NCBI GenBank assembly: GCA_001466705.2
Contig: LATX02000243.1
Location: 1 to 64,000 of the forward strand
DNA: 64,000 nucleotides
Direction of reading: 5' to 3'
DNA from: Moniliophthora roreri
Lineage: Eukaryota; Basidiomycota; Agaricomycetes; Agaricales; Marasmiaceae
The translations under genes were made by a program, and so were the position numbers. The stretch's first letter is position 1. The number at the start of each line of letters is the position of its first letter. This document shows, piece after piece, positions 33,240-44,815 of this stretch. Below the pieces are notes generated by a model. That model made no database searches, was not told where the DNA came from, and saw only the letters and a program-made list of their open reading frames with translations.

Positions 33240-35605
33240 TTATACAAGCATTCCCCTGTAAAAAGAAGAAATAGCATCAGGACGAGGAGAACAGACACGT
33301 GTTGGAGGGATAGAACGAGAGACTCACGCAATACCAGCTGTCTGCATCGTGGACAGGAAACCGCAAACCATGGCGGAGAAAGCAATCTTTGCAATGACGC
33401 TCTTCTTCGAGGGAGCCATGGCACCCAACACACCGATCTGAATACCGAGAGACCCAAGGTTGGCAAATCCGCAAAGGGCATAAGTAGCGATAGTGTGAGC
33501 GCGTTGTGAAAGAGGATTGCTGCTGTTCATGATAACCTTGAGATCAGAATAAGCGACAAACTCGTTTGCGACGAGCTTAGTCGCGAGAAGTTCTGATACA
33601 CGCAAGATTTCATTTCGAGGGACTCCCATGAAAAATGTGATGGGATAGAGAACATATTTCAGTACAAGCTGAATTGTGAGATGTGCGATGCCGAACCCTC
33701 TGCCAATCCAAGTGAGCAGGCCGTTGATGCTGGGATGACTGTGAGCATTGACAGGTGACAAATGCAGGAAAAACTAACGCGGCAACCAGGGCGATGACAG
33801 TGAGCACGTTCGTTCTGACTTGTGTTCAACATTTGATCTATTCTAGCATAGCGAGTTGGCTTACAGGATCTGTCCAGCGACAATAAGACCAAAGACAGCC
33901 CCATTGCTGAAAGCGTGGACGACATTTGTCTACAATGGAAATCCTCAGTACCTAATCATTTGAATTGAAACAAGTGCACACACCGGTCGATTCTTCTCTT
34001 CGCCACGATCGACGATGACCCGGCCTCGAGTTACGGGCTCGTCGAGTTCCGGGAAACGAATTTTGCTAATGGCAATGGAAGCAGGAATACTCATCACCGA
34101 TGAAGTGACAATGTTTTCAGCAGGTACACCCATTTGAATGTAGGCAGCCATGACAGAGCCAGCAATGCACGAGAAACCAGACGTCATGGTGAGATCTTGG
34201 TGTTGGAAGAAGTTAGTACTACGTCAACGACAGCCAAGATTCACATACGAAGCTCAGAAGTCGTCATTACTGGATATTGGAGCGTAAGAGAGGCGCAAAA
34301 AGGACAAAAAATTTTGGACGTACGATCAACGTAGGGGCGGACCAAACAAGCAGATTCTCCTTGACCAATCCAAGGTGACGAAGCGGCAACAACTGCCTCA
34401 GCACCAGAGATGTTCATAATCTTGAAGAAGAACCAGGCGCTAGGAAACACGTGAGAATGAAACCAATGTTTTGCTTATGCGTCACCCACAATTTACCAAG
34501 AACCCATTGCATGACGCCAAGGTAATAAAGCGCTTGGATGAAGGCAATGAAGAAGATGATGGCGCTGAGCTGTAACAATTTTAGTAACCAGATGCTTGAC
34601 TTCGCGAGAAGAGGCGTACTGTGTTAACGAAGAACCAATGGTTTGCAACGACCTCTGCGCTGAAGAAGAAGGCAGCGCCCTCTTCTGCTTGAGCCAAGAA
34701 ATCGGCGGCAAGGGTTGCGATCCATTTGAAGATCGAGAAACCAGCACCAGTCTTGAGCACGAAGAGGGCAACGGCCTGCTGAGCAAAAAGTCCGACAATA
34801 ACAGTAGGCCTGTGGATGCCTCAGCAGGGAACGTGGGTTTATGTCTCAGGAGACGCGCACCAAGGGATATGAGAGCGATACCTCGAAGAGATGAAAAAGC
34901 AGAGCTGAAAAAAGACAAGTCCAGCAACAGAGATACCACGATCTGCATAAGAAGTGCCCTTTCGCAAATTTTCAGTGTCCTTGTACTAGAGACGAGAGAT
35001 TGAATCGCACATTTTCCGTAGAGAAACCGAATGCTGAACCAAAGACAATGGCAATGAGGGCTAACCATCCAAGCCCAAGTCTGATTTTGTAAGGGAGCTT
35101 GAAGAAAGGACTGGAAACTAGAGTCTCCCAGGTAGCTCCAACGGGTTTCGTCACCACTCGGTTAGGAATGTATCTAAATGCGATGACGCTAACGAAAATT
35201 GTTCCTGCCAGTGTTTACCCTAACACGAAGCGCAACTCACAGAATGAAGAACCAGGCCCATAGTGTCTGAACGATCCTGAATAGGTGTGTTTATAATGAT
35301 GAATTGTTATAGAAAAAAAGCCACACGAACCAACGATGCCTAGTGGCTTTCAGAACTGTAGCGCTAATCCACCAACCAAGGATGACGGCTGCAATGCCAG
35401 CCAGGATTAAAGGCCGGAACCGTTGGTAAAAAGTAGGAGGTTGAGCCTCCTGGAGTTGTATACGATCTTCTCCGCTGTTGAGCACAACTTCGGGATCGGG
35501 GTCAACTCGCTTTTCATCCAGAGATCCGGATGACTGTGAAGGCCTCCGTTGGACTGGAAGCAATTCCGTCGCTGGGTTGCGAGGAGGATCTGCGAATGTT
35601 GCCAT
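33240..35605 (-). CDS. Concentrative nucleoside transporter (CNT/SLC28 family)
   Basis: Thirteen exons: 35605-35327, 35266-35241, 35188-35011, 34958-34882, 34809-34620, 34569-34490, 34439-34324, 34269-34249, 34195-33984, 33929-33865, 33814-33779, 33729-33328, 33255-33240; 565 residues. The ATG at 35605 was taken, as upstream codons in frame are not ATG. After a ~65-residue polar N-terminus come about ten to twelve hydrophobic helices. Family signatures are [12 protein letters not shown], the following S-E-L-H-L-T-M-T-S-G-F with I-A-G-S-V-M-A-A-Y, and [14 protein letters not shown]. CNTs import nucleosides with Na+ or H+ across the plasma membrane. Three exons are tiny (26, 21 and 16 bp). The first intron has two possible acceptors; the one used keeps frame. 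Confidence 0.92.
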
Positions 35606-35899
35606 TTGCACGACGTCAACCGTCAACTCTGCGGGAAAAGGAAAAGCAAGAAGAGCTGTGATGATTGAAGGGTGTTCGCTTTAAGTATGGTGAAAAAAAG
35701 CATATGGTACGGGGTGCCTAAGGCCTTCAACTCCATGTGCCTACCCCTTTAAGGACCCCTGAAAGCCCCGGCCGTTCGCCCAGACCTCCTATTTTGTCCG
35801 GCACCGTTTGGGTCAAATTCTGTCAAAAATGTCCGACTTTCAAACGGCCCCCGGTTTTCCCATTTTTTCGCGGTCCGCGGCGATCTAGATAGTCTGAAC
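35606..35899. other. Upstream flank of transporter and edge of repeat island
   Basis: Contains the leader of the transporter gene up to about 35700. At 35753-35768 it holds GGACCCCTGAAAGCCC, whose exact reverse complement occurs at 44630-44645 in the repeat island, so a repeat family probably begins here. Confidence 0.5.
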
Positions 35900-36245
35900 T
35901 GTGTATTTACACCATCTGCTACTACCCAATGATGGCTTGTTCGGAAGCCTTTTCAGGCCCTACCTATAGGGCCTTTGCTATGTACGGGGGTCTCAGTTCT
36001 CTAAAGGCGGGCTTACCTGGATATGGGTGAAGTTTTGCAGGCGCCAGGAACGTCTATGACATGTTGGAGATCAGGCGTTTTACGGTAACGGTTGATGGGA
36101 GCGGGCAACCTCTGTTTCCTGTCTTGTCAACGTGCCGTTATGTTCTCCGCTTCCTTCCCGCCCTTGTCCCGCCCCGGATATGTTCGCCTCCGCCTTCCAT
36201 ATGTTATCTATATGTTTTTTTCATGTCTTCTCTTTGTAAAATAGC
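35900..36245 (+). repeat. Left inverted-repeat arm
   Basis: GC-rich arm with many CpG sites, paired with 37105-37684. The frame 36061-36270 within it is a by-product of the repeat. Confidence 0.75.
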
Positions 36246-37104
36246 GGAAAACTTAGAAAACAAATTATAATTCACTTGGTTTGGAGAGGAGTTTATCCAG
36301 GCTGTCCAGTAAGCCATAGAACAGACTGACTTCAGTTATCATTTTTTAAATTTTTTTCACCTGTTTAAGGCCTTCGTGTAAAGCTGTTGTGTGACTTGTA
36401 AATTTATGGTTAACAATGTGACATGCTGTAGCATGCCCAGAGACCAGTCGCAGTGGAAGAAAGTGGCCGACAGCATGCCATTTTAGTGTTCATCATATTC
36501 AGTTATACAGTATCTTGATCGGTTTGTTGTCTGGTAATTTAAGGGTTCGTCATGGGTGCTATTCCAGGTGCTCAACACGTGGCTACTACTCTTAATTACT
36601 CAGGCTGGTATCTGGTGTCATTTCATGCTGAAAATATGTATATTTTAGCCTGACAGTGCTCATATGTTTTATTCTGTGTCAGAGAACGGGTAAGTGCTGG
36701 ATAAGCACCTGGAAGCACATATGTCAGACCTAAAAGAAACCACTACTAACTTGATATAGAACTCAAGTTAAAGGCTCCAGTTAGAGGAATTGGCATCAAA
36801 AAACTCAATATTTGATACTAAAGGCACAAAGATGCAGCAACATATTGACAAAAATAGTAGGAACAGTGTCATATCACTGACCAACTTAGCAGGATCTTTG
36901 GGCCCTCTCTAAGTGCCATAAAGCACTCTAAAAACATCATTATATTTAGCTATTACACCACTAAAGCTACCCATCCTGTAGTCAAGCAGTGCACTAGATA
37001 GTGCTACATATAGCAATCAAAGAAAATGCCCTCAGTACCCTTCAAGGCATTTAATGTGTTTATTTCAATTAACATGATTTTTTTGTATTTTTCTGCTATT
37101 TTAC

Positions 37105-37684
37105 AAAGAGAAGACATGAAAAAAACATATAGATAACATATAGAAGGCTAGTCTTGATCAGACCTCTGGCAGGATTTCCATTTCCAGGCCATTTCTTGTT
37201 TATGTTTTGTTTGGTCATTTTTCTGAGGCATAGATTCTACCATGTCTGTGTGCCATCCCAAGCGATCAACAAAAAAAAAAATACTGAAATGATCTATATT
37301 CAGAAACTACACAAGGTAACTAATAAGGTGCACAGACATGCTCGAATGTCTGGTTCGAGACTAATAGAAGGTGGAGGCGAACATATCTAGGGTGGGACAA
37401 GGGTGGAAAGGAAGTGGAGAACATAACAGCACATTGACATAACAGTTAGAAAACAAGAAACAGAGGTTGCCTGCTCCTATCAACCATTACTATAAATGCC
37501 TTGATCTCTAACATGTCAGAGACGTTCCTGGTGCCTGCAAAACTTCACCCATATCCAGGTAAGCCCACCTTTAGAGAACTGAGACCCTTATACATAGCAA
37601 AGGCCCTATAGATAGGCCTTAGGTAGGGCCTGAAAAGGCTTCTGAACAAGCCATTATTAGGTAGTAGCAGGTGATTTACACTAC
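37105..37684 (-). repeat. Right inverted-repeat arm, interrupted
   Basis: Reverse complement of the left arm with most CpG sites changed to TpG or CpA, and split by the insertion at 37148-37363. Confidence 0.75.
37148..37363. mobile_element. 216-bp nested insertion with 8-bp target duplication
   Basis: ATAGAAGG stands on both sides (37140-37147 and 37364-37371); the left arm of the host element has the site only once (as ATGGAAGG in reverse complement). The insert ends TAGTCTTGATCAGAC and, in reverse complement, TAGTCTCGAACCAGAC, a 15-16 bp imperfect inverted repeat. An 8-bp duplication with short inverted ends is the mark of hAT-type elements; the insert is too short to code for a transposase, so it is a MITE. 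Confidence 0.7.
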
Positions 37685-38044
37685 AGAGGTACACAATTTC
37701 TGATATTTGAGGTTTATGAGAGCTCAGTCAAACATGGATACAGTCAGCCCTCCTCCTCCATGACAGTGTGCTGGCAAAATTTCTTCATAGCAGCAACGAG
37801 AGCTGTATGGGAGTTGCTCAACCACTGGAAAAGCTCATAGTCACTGGTAAGAAGGGTGAAGCTGGAAGGGGTTGAGGTTTTGTTACTGTGACCTAGTGCT
37901 GGTTGAATAGCCTTGCTGAGAAGAACTAGGAATTGGTAAGAGGGAATCTTAGCGATAATATGTCAAACCTAGAAAAGACCCACTTTTATTCATTTTACAC
38001 TACATTTGAATTGGAACACTTTAATATGACACAAGACAATGGGT
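37685..38044. other. Sequence between two transposons, no gene
   Basis: CpG-poor, no open frame of note. Possibly remains of further repeats. Confidence 0.4.
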
Positions 38045-38473
38045 AATGTTACGTTATCCTGTCACTTTCATATGCTTCTCTTTTCCATTGGACCTATTAC
38101 ACCTTCCCAGTCCCCTTCTTCCTCTAACATAACATGCTTCTCTTTCTATCAGACTTATTACACCCTCCTGGTCCCCTTCTTCCTCTTTACTGTACTTCTT
38201 ATATGCCGACGCTATCGCTATTTATTAACAATCACCGACCTCATCACTATATATGAATATAGTAGAAACTAGTTCAGATGTACTTATTTAAGCACTCAAG
38301 CAGAGACAGGATCTCTGGCTTGACCTAGTTAATTCAATAACTTGTGTTTAGAGCAACGATAAGGACCTCTGAACTTCAACAGCTGTTGAACGAACTCAAA
38401 CTTGAACTTGAATCTACTTCGACTTGTCTCTCATTGAAGTTGGTAGTGACATTGCTGTGCAAGTAACATAACA
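38045..38473 (+). repeat. Probable 5' LTR
   Basis: Begins TGTTACGTTATCC and ends GTAACATAACA, matching the TG...CA rule. It contains a TATA-like CTATATATGAATATAG near 38250 and a ~60-bp internal direct repeat (both copies contain CCCCTTCTTCCTCT). No second LTR was found to confirm the ends. Confidence 0.4.
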
Positions 38474-38529
38474 CAAGGTCAAGCTGATCGATTGCCAACC
38501 TCTTGAGGTTTAGGCATCACCTATGAAGA

Positions 38530-39799
38530 AACTACCATGCCTCCAAAGACAGAACAGCAGCTAGAACAGGACATCGTGGAAGCAGAAGAACGGCAGTGTA
38601 GATTACAAACCCAGTCGATATCAAACCCAGGTGGATGAGTGATCCCACTGTTAACCAGAGCATCCTGCAGGGAGCTCTTGATGCCCTCACAGTCACCATT
38701 GCTGGAGAGTCATCCTCCAACTGAGACTGCCTAAGAACTAACAGGAACAAAGAAAACCTTGACCCCATTATTCACCACAGTTGGATCAGAAGAGAAAGAC
38801 TCTGCTGACAGTACCTCTCAGCATACATCGAAGAAGGAAGGCTTGGATACATCTATCACCTCCTCTCCATTAGTGGAGGAACAAGACCCATTCGAAAGAC
38901 TTCTCACAGCGCTCAAGAACAGCTCCAGATTGAAGAAACAACCCCAGATTGAGGAAATGGCTGAAGATAAGAAACCATCGGAAAGTAGACTGAAGGTAGA
39001 ACCAGAAGCGGAAGAAACAAAGATAAGCACTGCAGTGCCCATACAGGTAGTAGTGGCTGAAAAGGAGGTAAAAGCAGCATTGCCCCAAGCATTCACAGAA
39101 CAATGAAAGGAAGCCAAGAGATTCCTTAGAGAAGTCCTTCTGTATATTGCCCTCAACCCCAAAACCTTCACAAATGACAGAACGAAGAAGCTCTTTCTAT
39201 TGTCATACATAACAGATGGACCCAGAGAATTCTGGAAGAACAAGAAGACTGATCTTTTACTAGCAAACGACAAAGAAGCTGAGAAGGTCACATGGAGCGC
39301 ATTCATTGAGGATTTCAAGATGTCCTTTGAACCACTGGATACTGCTCTAGAAGCTCAGATGAAACTCAGAGATCTGAAGATGAAGGAGAGAGCCGACGAA
39401 TATACATACTAGTTCACCTACTTGGCCAAACAAACTGGATACAATGATGCAGCCCAGGTTGAGGCCTTCAAGCAAGGGCTACCCAGAAGTCTCATGCTGA
39501 AAATTATGACCTGACCTAAAGGAAAACCAGAAACGATAAAAGATTGGATGGATGCGGCAATCCTGTTTGATGAAAGCTATAAACAGGCGGTAAAATATGG
39601 AAGGGTCTGGGACAAAGAAAATGGAAGGAAACCCCAATGCACTTTCCAGAAGAAGGAAGGAACCATGGTAAAAAAGATTACAGAATTCGATAAAAAGAAA
39701 TACATGGCCAAAGGACTCTGCTTCCAGTGTGGAAGAAGCAGCCACCACATTAGAGATTGCCCAGATGGGGTGAAAGGGAAAGAAGCAAAGAAGAGATGA
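38530..39799 (+). pseudogene. Gypsy gag with CCHC zinc knuckle
   Basis: Text recovered in pieces: a Lys/Glu-rich N-terminus, the capsid region (G-P-R-E-F-W-K-N-K, then W-S-A-F-I-E-D-F-K near 39290), and at 39719-39760 the zinc knuckle C-F-Q-C-G-R-S-S-H-H-I-R-D-C, which fits C-x2-C-x4-H-x4-C. Stops at 39412 (TAG) and 39513 (TGA) break it. The knuckle shows that it is the nucleocapsid end of a gypsy gag; the reading frame is otherwise dead. Confidence 0.8.
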
Positions 39800-39905
39800 A
39801 GAAGCTAACGAAGGAAAAGAGATTCACAAAGATCCAGGCCCTGGTGAACGAGCAGATGGACAAAGAAAAGAACCAACTTCTGAACCTCATGGAACAAATG
39901 GGTTT

Positions 39906-42480
39906 TTGAAGTGGTGGAAAAAGATGACACCTTTACTGCCTGTAATCATTTCACACTTTGTATTAGCTAAAATTGATTGCAATTCTATACACCTTCCTCT
40001 GCAATATAAAGTGGGAAACCAAACCATCAAAACCCAAGCGTTACTGGACTCCAGGGCAGAAGGAAGATTTATCAGCCCAACATTGGCTAGAAAATTAGAG
40101 AAGAAATGGGAAAAACTTTAGATGGAACCCCAAACAAAACCACTTGGATCTCACATGTGGTTGAAGTCAAGTTCCAGATACAAGGAAAGACCTTCAAGGA
40201 AAACTTTCTGATCTCGGAGATTGGAGAAGAAGAAATGATTCTAGGACTTCCCTGGTTGAGACTCCACAATCCTAAAATCAACTGGGAAACAGGAGAAATA
40301 GAGTTTCCCCCAAGGAGAAGGATCCAGATCAAGCAATTCATAGGGATACTGGATGCTACTCTGGCAGAAGTCCTCATTGGAGCCAAGACAACGGCATCTC
40401 AAGAGCTCCCACACCAAAAGGAAGAAACTAAAAAGAGCATTGACGAATTGATCCCATCATACCTTCAGAGATACAGACACTGGTTTGAAAAGAGAAAATC
40501 AGAACACTTCCCCCCTTTCCGAGCATATGACCATGCAATTGAGCTTAAACCAGACTTTGTCCCCAGAGACTGTAAGCTCTACCCACTCAGTCCAGCAGAG
40601 CAGCAAGAACAGGATAAGTTTCTAGAGGAAAATCTGTGGAAAGGGTACATTATGAAGTCAAAATCACCAATAGCATCCCCTTTCTTCTTTGTGGCAAAGA
40701 AGGAGAAAGGAGCCTTATGGCCAACCCAGGACTACAGGGAACTCAACAAAGGGATAATCAAGAATGCCTACCTATTGCCACTCATATCTGAACTACTGGA
40801 TAAGCTAAAAGGGGCCACAGTTTTTACCAAGTTAGACCTCTGGAATGGGTATAACAATGTTTGGATAAAAGATGGCGATCAATAGAAGGCCGCCTTCAAA
40901 ATGAACAAAGGACTTTTTGAACCAACCATGATGTTCTTTGGACTCAGTAACTTGCCCACCATGTTCCAAGCATTCATGAACGATGTACTCTCTGACTTCA
41001 TTGACAAGGGATGGTGTGTTGTCTATATGGATGACATTCTTATCTTTTTGAATAACCTGAAGGATCATTGTGAACAGACCAAAAGGTTGATGAAGAGAAT
41101 TCAGGAACATAACCTTTATCTAAAACCAGAAAAGTGCAAATTTGACGTCAAGGAAGTCGTCTTCTTGGGAATGGTCATTCAATCAGGCTATGCTGCTATG
41201 GACTCCATCAAACTTGCAGGAATAGCTGAATGGGAAGCTCCCAGGACTGTCAAAGGAGTACAGAGTTTCTTAGGATTTGGAAACTTCTGTCGAAAATTTA
41301 TTGGAAGATATTCCCACATAGCTAAACCCCTTCACAACCTTACAAAAAAGTCACAGAAGTTCAAATGGACTCAGGAATGTTAAATGTCCTTTGACCTCTT
41401 AAAGAAAAAATTTCTCTCTGAACCAATATTGATTATGCCAGATACTGACCAACCTTTCGTGATAGAAGCAGACACATCCAAATGGGCAACCAGGGCAGTA
41501 TTACGACAACAAGGAACAGATGGCAAATGGCACCCATGTGGGTACCTATTGAAATCTCTGTCTCCCACGGAACAGAACTATGAGATCTATGATTGGGAAT
41601 TACTCACTATTGTATGAGCATTAACCAAATGGCGTCATTACCTAATGGGAGGAAAGCACAGAGTTGTAGTTCTTTCGGATCATAAGAACCTTACATATTT
41701 CTGGATGACTCAGAAACTTAACCAAAGACAAGCAAGATGGAGCCTCTTTTTATCAGAATTTGACTTGGCACTGATCCATATGCCAGGGAAAAGTATGACA
41801 CAAGCAGACACCCTGTCAAGAGGGTCAAACAAACAAGATAATGAAGAGAACGACAATGACAACATGGTTCTCTTACTGGAACAGCTGTTTGTATGAGGTA
41901 TCAATCTAGAACTAGGAGAAGAGATTAGGGAATGATTGGGCCCAGACAACTTTCACAAGTCGGCCTTGGAATTGCTATTACATCAAGGCATGCCACCAAT
42001 CAAATCAGTGCTGTCTGACTGGGAAATAAAAGATGACCTGTTATTCTTCCAGGGATGAGTTTACATACCAAATAACACCAAGCTCTGATGATCAATCATA
42101 TGAACCATACATGAGGTACTAGGGATAGGACATCTGGGACAATGGAATACATTGGAACAGATACAATGAGACTTCTGGTGGCCAGAAATGGCTAAATTCA
42201 TCAAAAGCTTCATGGATGGATGTATACCCTGTCAGCAGATGAAAGTCAACACACATCCAACCAGGACACCTGTCCAGCCAATGAAACCAACAGAAAATTC
42301 ATTCCCCTTTCAAATCTGCACAATGGACTTCATTATGGATCTCCTGGAAAGTGACAGGTTTGACTGTATTTTGGTCATAGTGGACCACTCCTCTATGAAG
42401 GGGGTAATTTTTACTCTATGCATGAAGACAATTGATGCTCCAGAGGTCATGGAAATATTAATCCAACAATCACTACGTAC
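39906..42480 (+). pseudogene. Gypsy pol: protease, RT, RNase H, partial integrase
   Basis: Protease region near 40045 reads L-L-D-S-R-A-E-G, so the usual D-S-G-A is altered. Reverse transcriptase runs from ~40560 to 41110, with F-T-K-L-D-L-W-N-G-Y and the intact active site Y-M-D-D at 41024-41035. RNase H follows (F-V-I-E-A-D-T-S-K-W-A-T near 41457, then [10 protein letters not shown] near 41680). The integrase part has C-I-P-C-Q-Q-M-K near 42220 and T-M-D-F-I-M-D-L-L near 42330, then ends at ~42480. Domain order is that of Ty3/gypsy. Stops at 40885, 41383, 41617 and 41896 rule out function. Confidence 0.88.
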
Positions 42481-44580
42481 AAGGTGTTCTTTTTATGCTA
42501 TTAATACAAAGGAAATACACTCAGAATACTGCTATATATTTGCTTCCAGACAACACTCAGAAAATTCTATTAGTTTCAAGTTGTCATCACATATTGAAAA
42601 CAGCAAGCATACTCTGGATTTTAATTTCCAGAAGAGTCTGTGTTTTTTTATTATTTTATGATAATGAAATTATAGAATTATCCTTTAATTTTCTAATTAC
42701 AAATATACTAAATTTTCTGCCTTATAAAATAGTGAGAAAACATTTAGAAAATAAATATAAGATTTTGAATTTTATATCAAAGGAAACATGTTAAATACAA
42801 AAGGAAAACTATNAGACAACTTAGAACAGAAACAATCACAGAACGATCCCCCTCCAAAGTCAATATACAGATCAAAGTCAAAGCAGGTAGTCTCTTAATA
42901 AAGAGTGCACCAGTGGCTAAACAGTACGAGATAAACTAACTAGATACAAAGTCATCTCAGAAAGAAGGAAATCACTTCTGAAGGACATCCACTACCTACA
43001 GACAGATACAACAAGATGTAAGAAGAATATCTAATGCATAAGAAGTCCTAAATAAGACCGAGCATGCATTGTCGAAGGAGATAGGAACAGTAACAGCATG
43101 TTCCAACCTTGGAAACTTTGGCATCTAGGCCTCTGCCGATGTGCAGATACTAGAAAGGGAAATGCTGTAAAGAGACAGGACAGATACAGCCATCCACTTA
43201 TAGATACCCAACTTAGAAAAGAGAAAATACAAATTATAGAGTCCAGAATGCCTGGAGACATAGATACCCACATGGATATGGTTGGATACCCTAGTGGCCA
43301 GACTCCATGACATCTGAATATTCCCTCTTTTAGTATCTCAGTCACTCATTTATCATTTCCTGAATTATTGGACATTAGTTATATTTTTCTGTAGATATAT
43401 TCCCTGGACCATATATAAGAACAGCTAGATATTTGTATATACTGAAGTAACTCTGCCCCCTCTGATTGTGAATACATGACAAGTTTGTTTAGTGTATAGA
43501 TTTGTGTGCCATTCCAGTTTTGCTTCCTCAGTTCAGGCCCTGGAGATTGGTTCTGAGTAACTCCAGAGAGATAGAATCTGATAACAAACTTGCATTATAA
43601 GAGACTAAGAATAACATCTTAAGTGCATTGTAGCACTTTTCTAAGAGACACCTTACACCAAGAAGGAGCCTTGGGCACTTGGAGTGTGGCCTGTGTTGGG
43701 TATCAGGTTGTGACACACTTAGAGTCTTAGCAAGAGGTGTGCCTGCACTGAGCTCTTTGTAGAAATTGGTCTAGAACTGTTTCCAGTACACTGTGTGCTG
43801 TAGTTGTCTTAAGGAAGTCTTGAACTCCGTAGGGTCAGACTATATTGGCTATTGAGTCTTTGTATGGGACTGTAGCTCTTGTGTTTGTGCTTTGTGCACC
43901 ATGTTCTTTGTGTTTTGTGTGTGTGTTTGTGATATAAACCCTTTTAAACCCATATATACTCCTCTGGAGGTGAACCCCTTAAAGTGGATTGCTTCAATAA
44001 GAGAGAATCAACCTAGCTAAGAGTTTAGTTGGCATTCTAAGTGTGGCAACTCTGATCATGCCGATCCACACTTGCACAACAACCTGAGTTAGACTTTTGG
44101 AGATTATCTTTTGAGTAGTTTTCCACTAGTCTTATCTTAGACAAATTAGCAAATTGATTCACATTGAACATCATGGTTGACATTGTGACATTAGTGAATC
44201 AATGACTGGCTCCTTATTCAAACACCTGGAGGTCAATGTATGCAGCTGCAGCAACGTTTGAGAATTCTGTGACCAAAGCATATCTTCTATTTTTGCTGCC
44301 TGTCTTTTCATATAATGATATGACTACCATATCTCGAGAATAATATCATGATTGAGAGATTAATATGCTTCATACCTTTGCCAACCAATAGAGATCCCTC
44401 AACCCATACAATAGAGTTGAGTCAAAAATTTTGGACAAGGTGAGCATGATCACCACACCTATGTAGAGATGTACAACACTGGAATCAAACACTGAACCTC
44501 ATTGCAGATGACAATTGTCCATTGAAAAATGCTTGCACAAATCACTACACAAAGACATAGGACATTACTAGATATTTGTT
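42481..44580. other. AT-rich repeat island, no gene recognised
   Basis: 42481-42812 is very AT-rich and unlike the integrase that precedes it, perhaps another insertion. A single N at 42813 marks a likely join. The rest has only short frames, none with known motifs; a GT-rich stretch lies near 43880-43930. Confidence 0.4.
42813..42813. other. Single N, possible assembly join
   Basis: Isolated ambiguous base between AT-rich sequence and unrelated repeat sequence, where the 3' part of the gypsy element would be expected. Confidence 0.45.
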
Positions 44581-44815
44581 GACCTATCCATGTTACCTTT
44601 TTGTCCAACATGGCAAATGACCCCCTGCAGGGCTTTCAGGGGTCCTTATTTGTTGACCTATCCATGCCACCTTTTTGTCCAACATGGACAAATGGATCTT
44701 GCCAGCTGCTGGACTCAATTTGTCTGACATGTGAACAGGAGTTTGAGATTTTTCCAAAAATTTGTCCAACACAGCAAACAACCCCCTGCAGGGCTTTCAG
44801 GAGTCCTGTATGATC
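44574..44815. repeat. Short direct repeats
   Basis: A segment with TTGTTGACCTATCCATG then CCTTTTTGTCCAACATGG occurs at about 44576-44612 and 44649-44688. A second segment with CCCCCTGCAGGGCTTTCAGG occurs at 44621-44640 and again near 44783-44802. Copies differ mainly by C/T and G/A changes. Confidence 0.7.

Larger units (their letters stand above)
35900..37684. mobile_element. Long terminal-inverted-repeat element, ~1.8 kb, non-autonomous
   Basis: The left arm (35900 to ~36245) and the right arm (~37105 to 37684) are reverse complements for about 340 bp, apart from a 216-bp insertion in the right arm. Matching pairs include CATATAGATAACATATAGAA (right) and TTCCATATGTTATCTATATG (left), and the blocks around 36010-36060 and 37515-37570. 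The ~860-bp centre has no coding sequence. CpG is kept in the left arm (e.g. CCCGCCCTTGTCCCGCCCC) but is TpG/CpA at the same sites in the right arm. A foldback-type or MITE-like DNA transposon is the best explanation; the exact outer ends are uncertain by ~20 bp. Confidence 0.75.
38045..42480 (+). mobile_element. Ty3/gypsy LTR retrotransposon, inactive and 3' truncated
   Basis: A probable 5' LTR (38045-38473) is followed by gag and by protease, reverse transcriptase, RNase H and integrase text in the gypsy order. Coding similarity ends near 42480, in the integrase core; no second LTR follows, and an N at 42813 lies beyond. In-frame stops occur at about 39412, 39513, 40885, 41383, 41617 and 41896, nearly all explained by C-to-T or G-to-A change. 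It cannot be active. Confidence 0.85.

Noticed and set aside
44574..44815. Spaced short repeats as a CRISPR-like array
   Set aside because: Only two or three copies, irregular spacing, eukaryotic transposon context.
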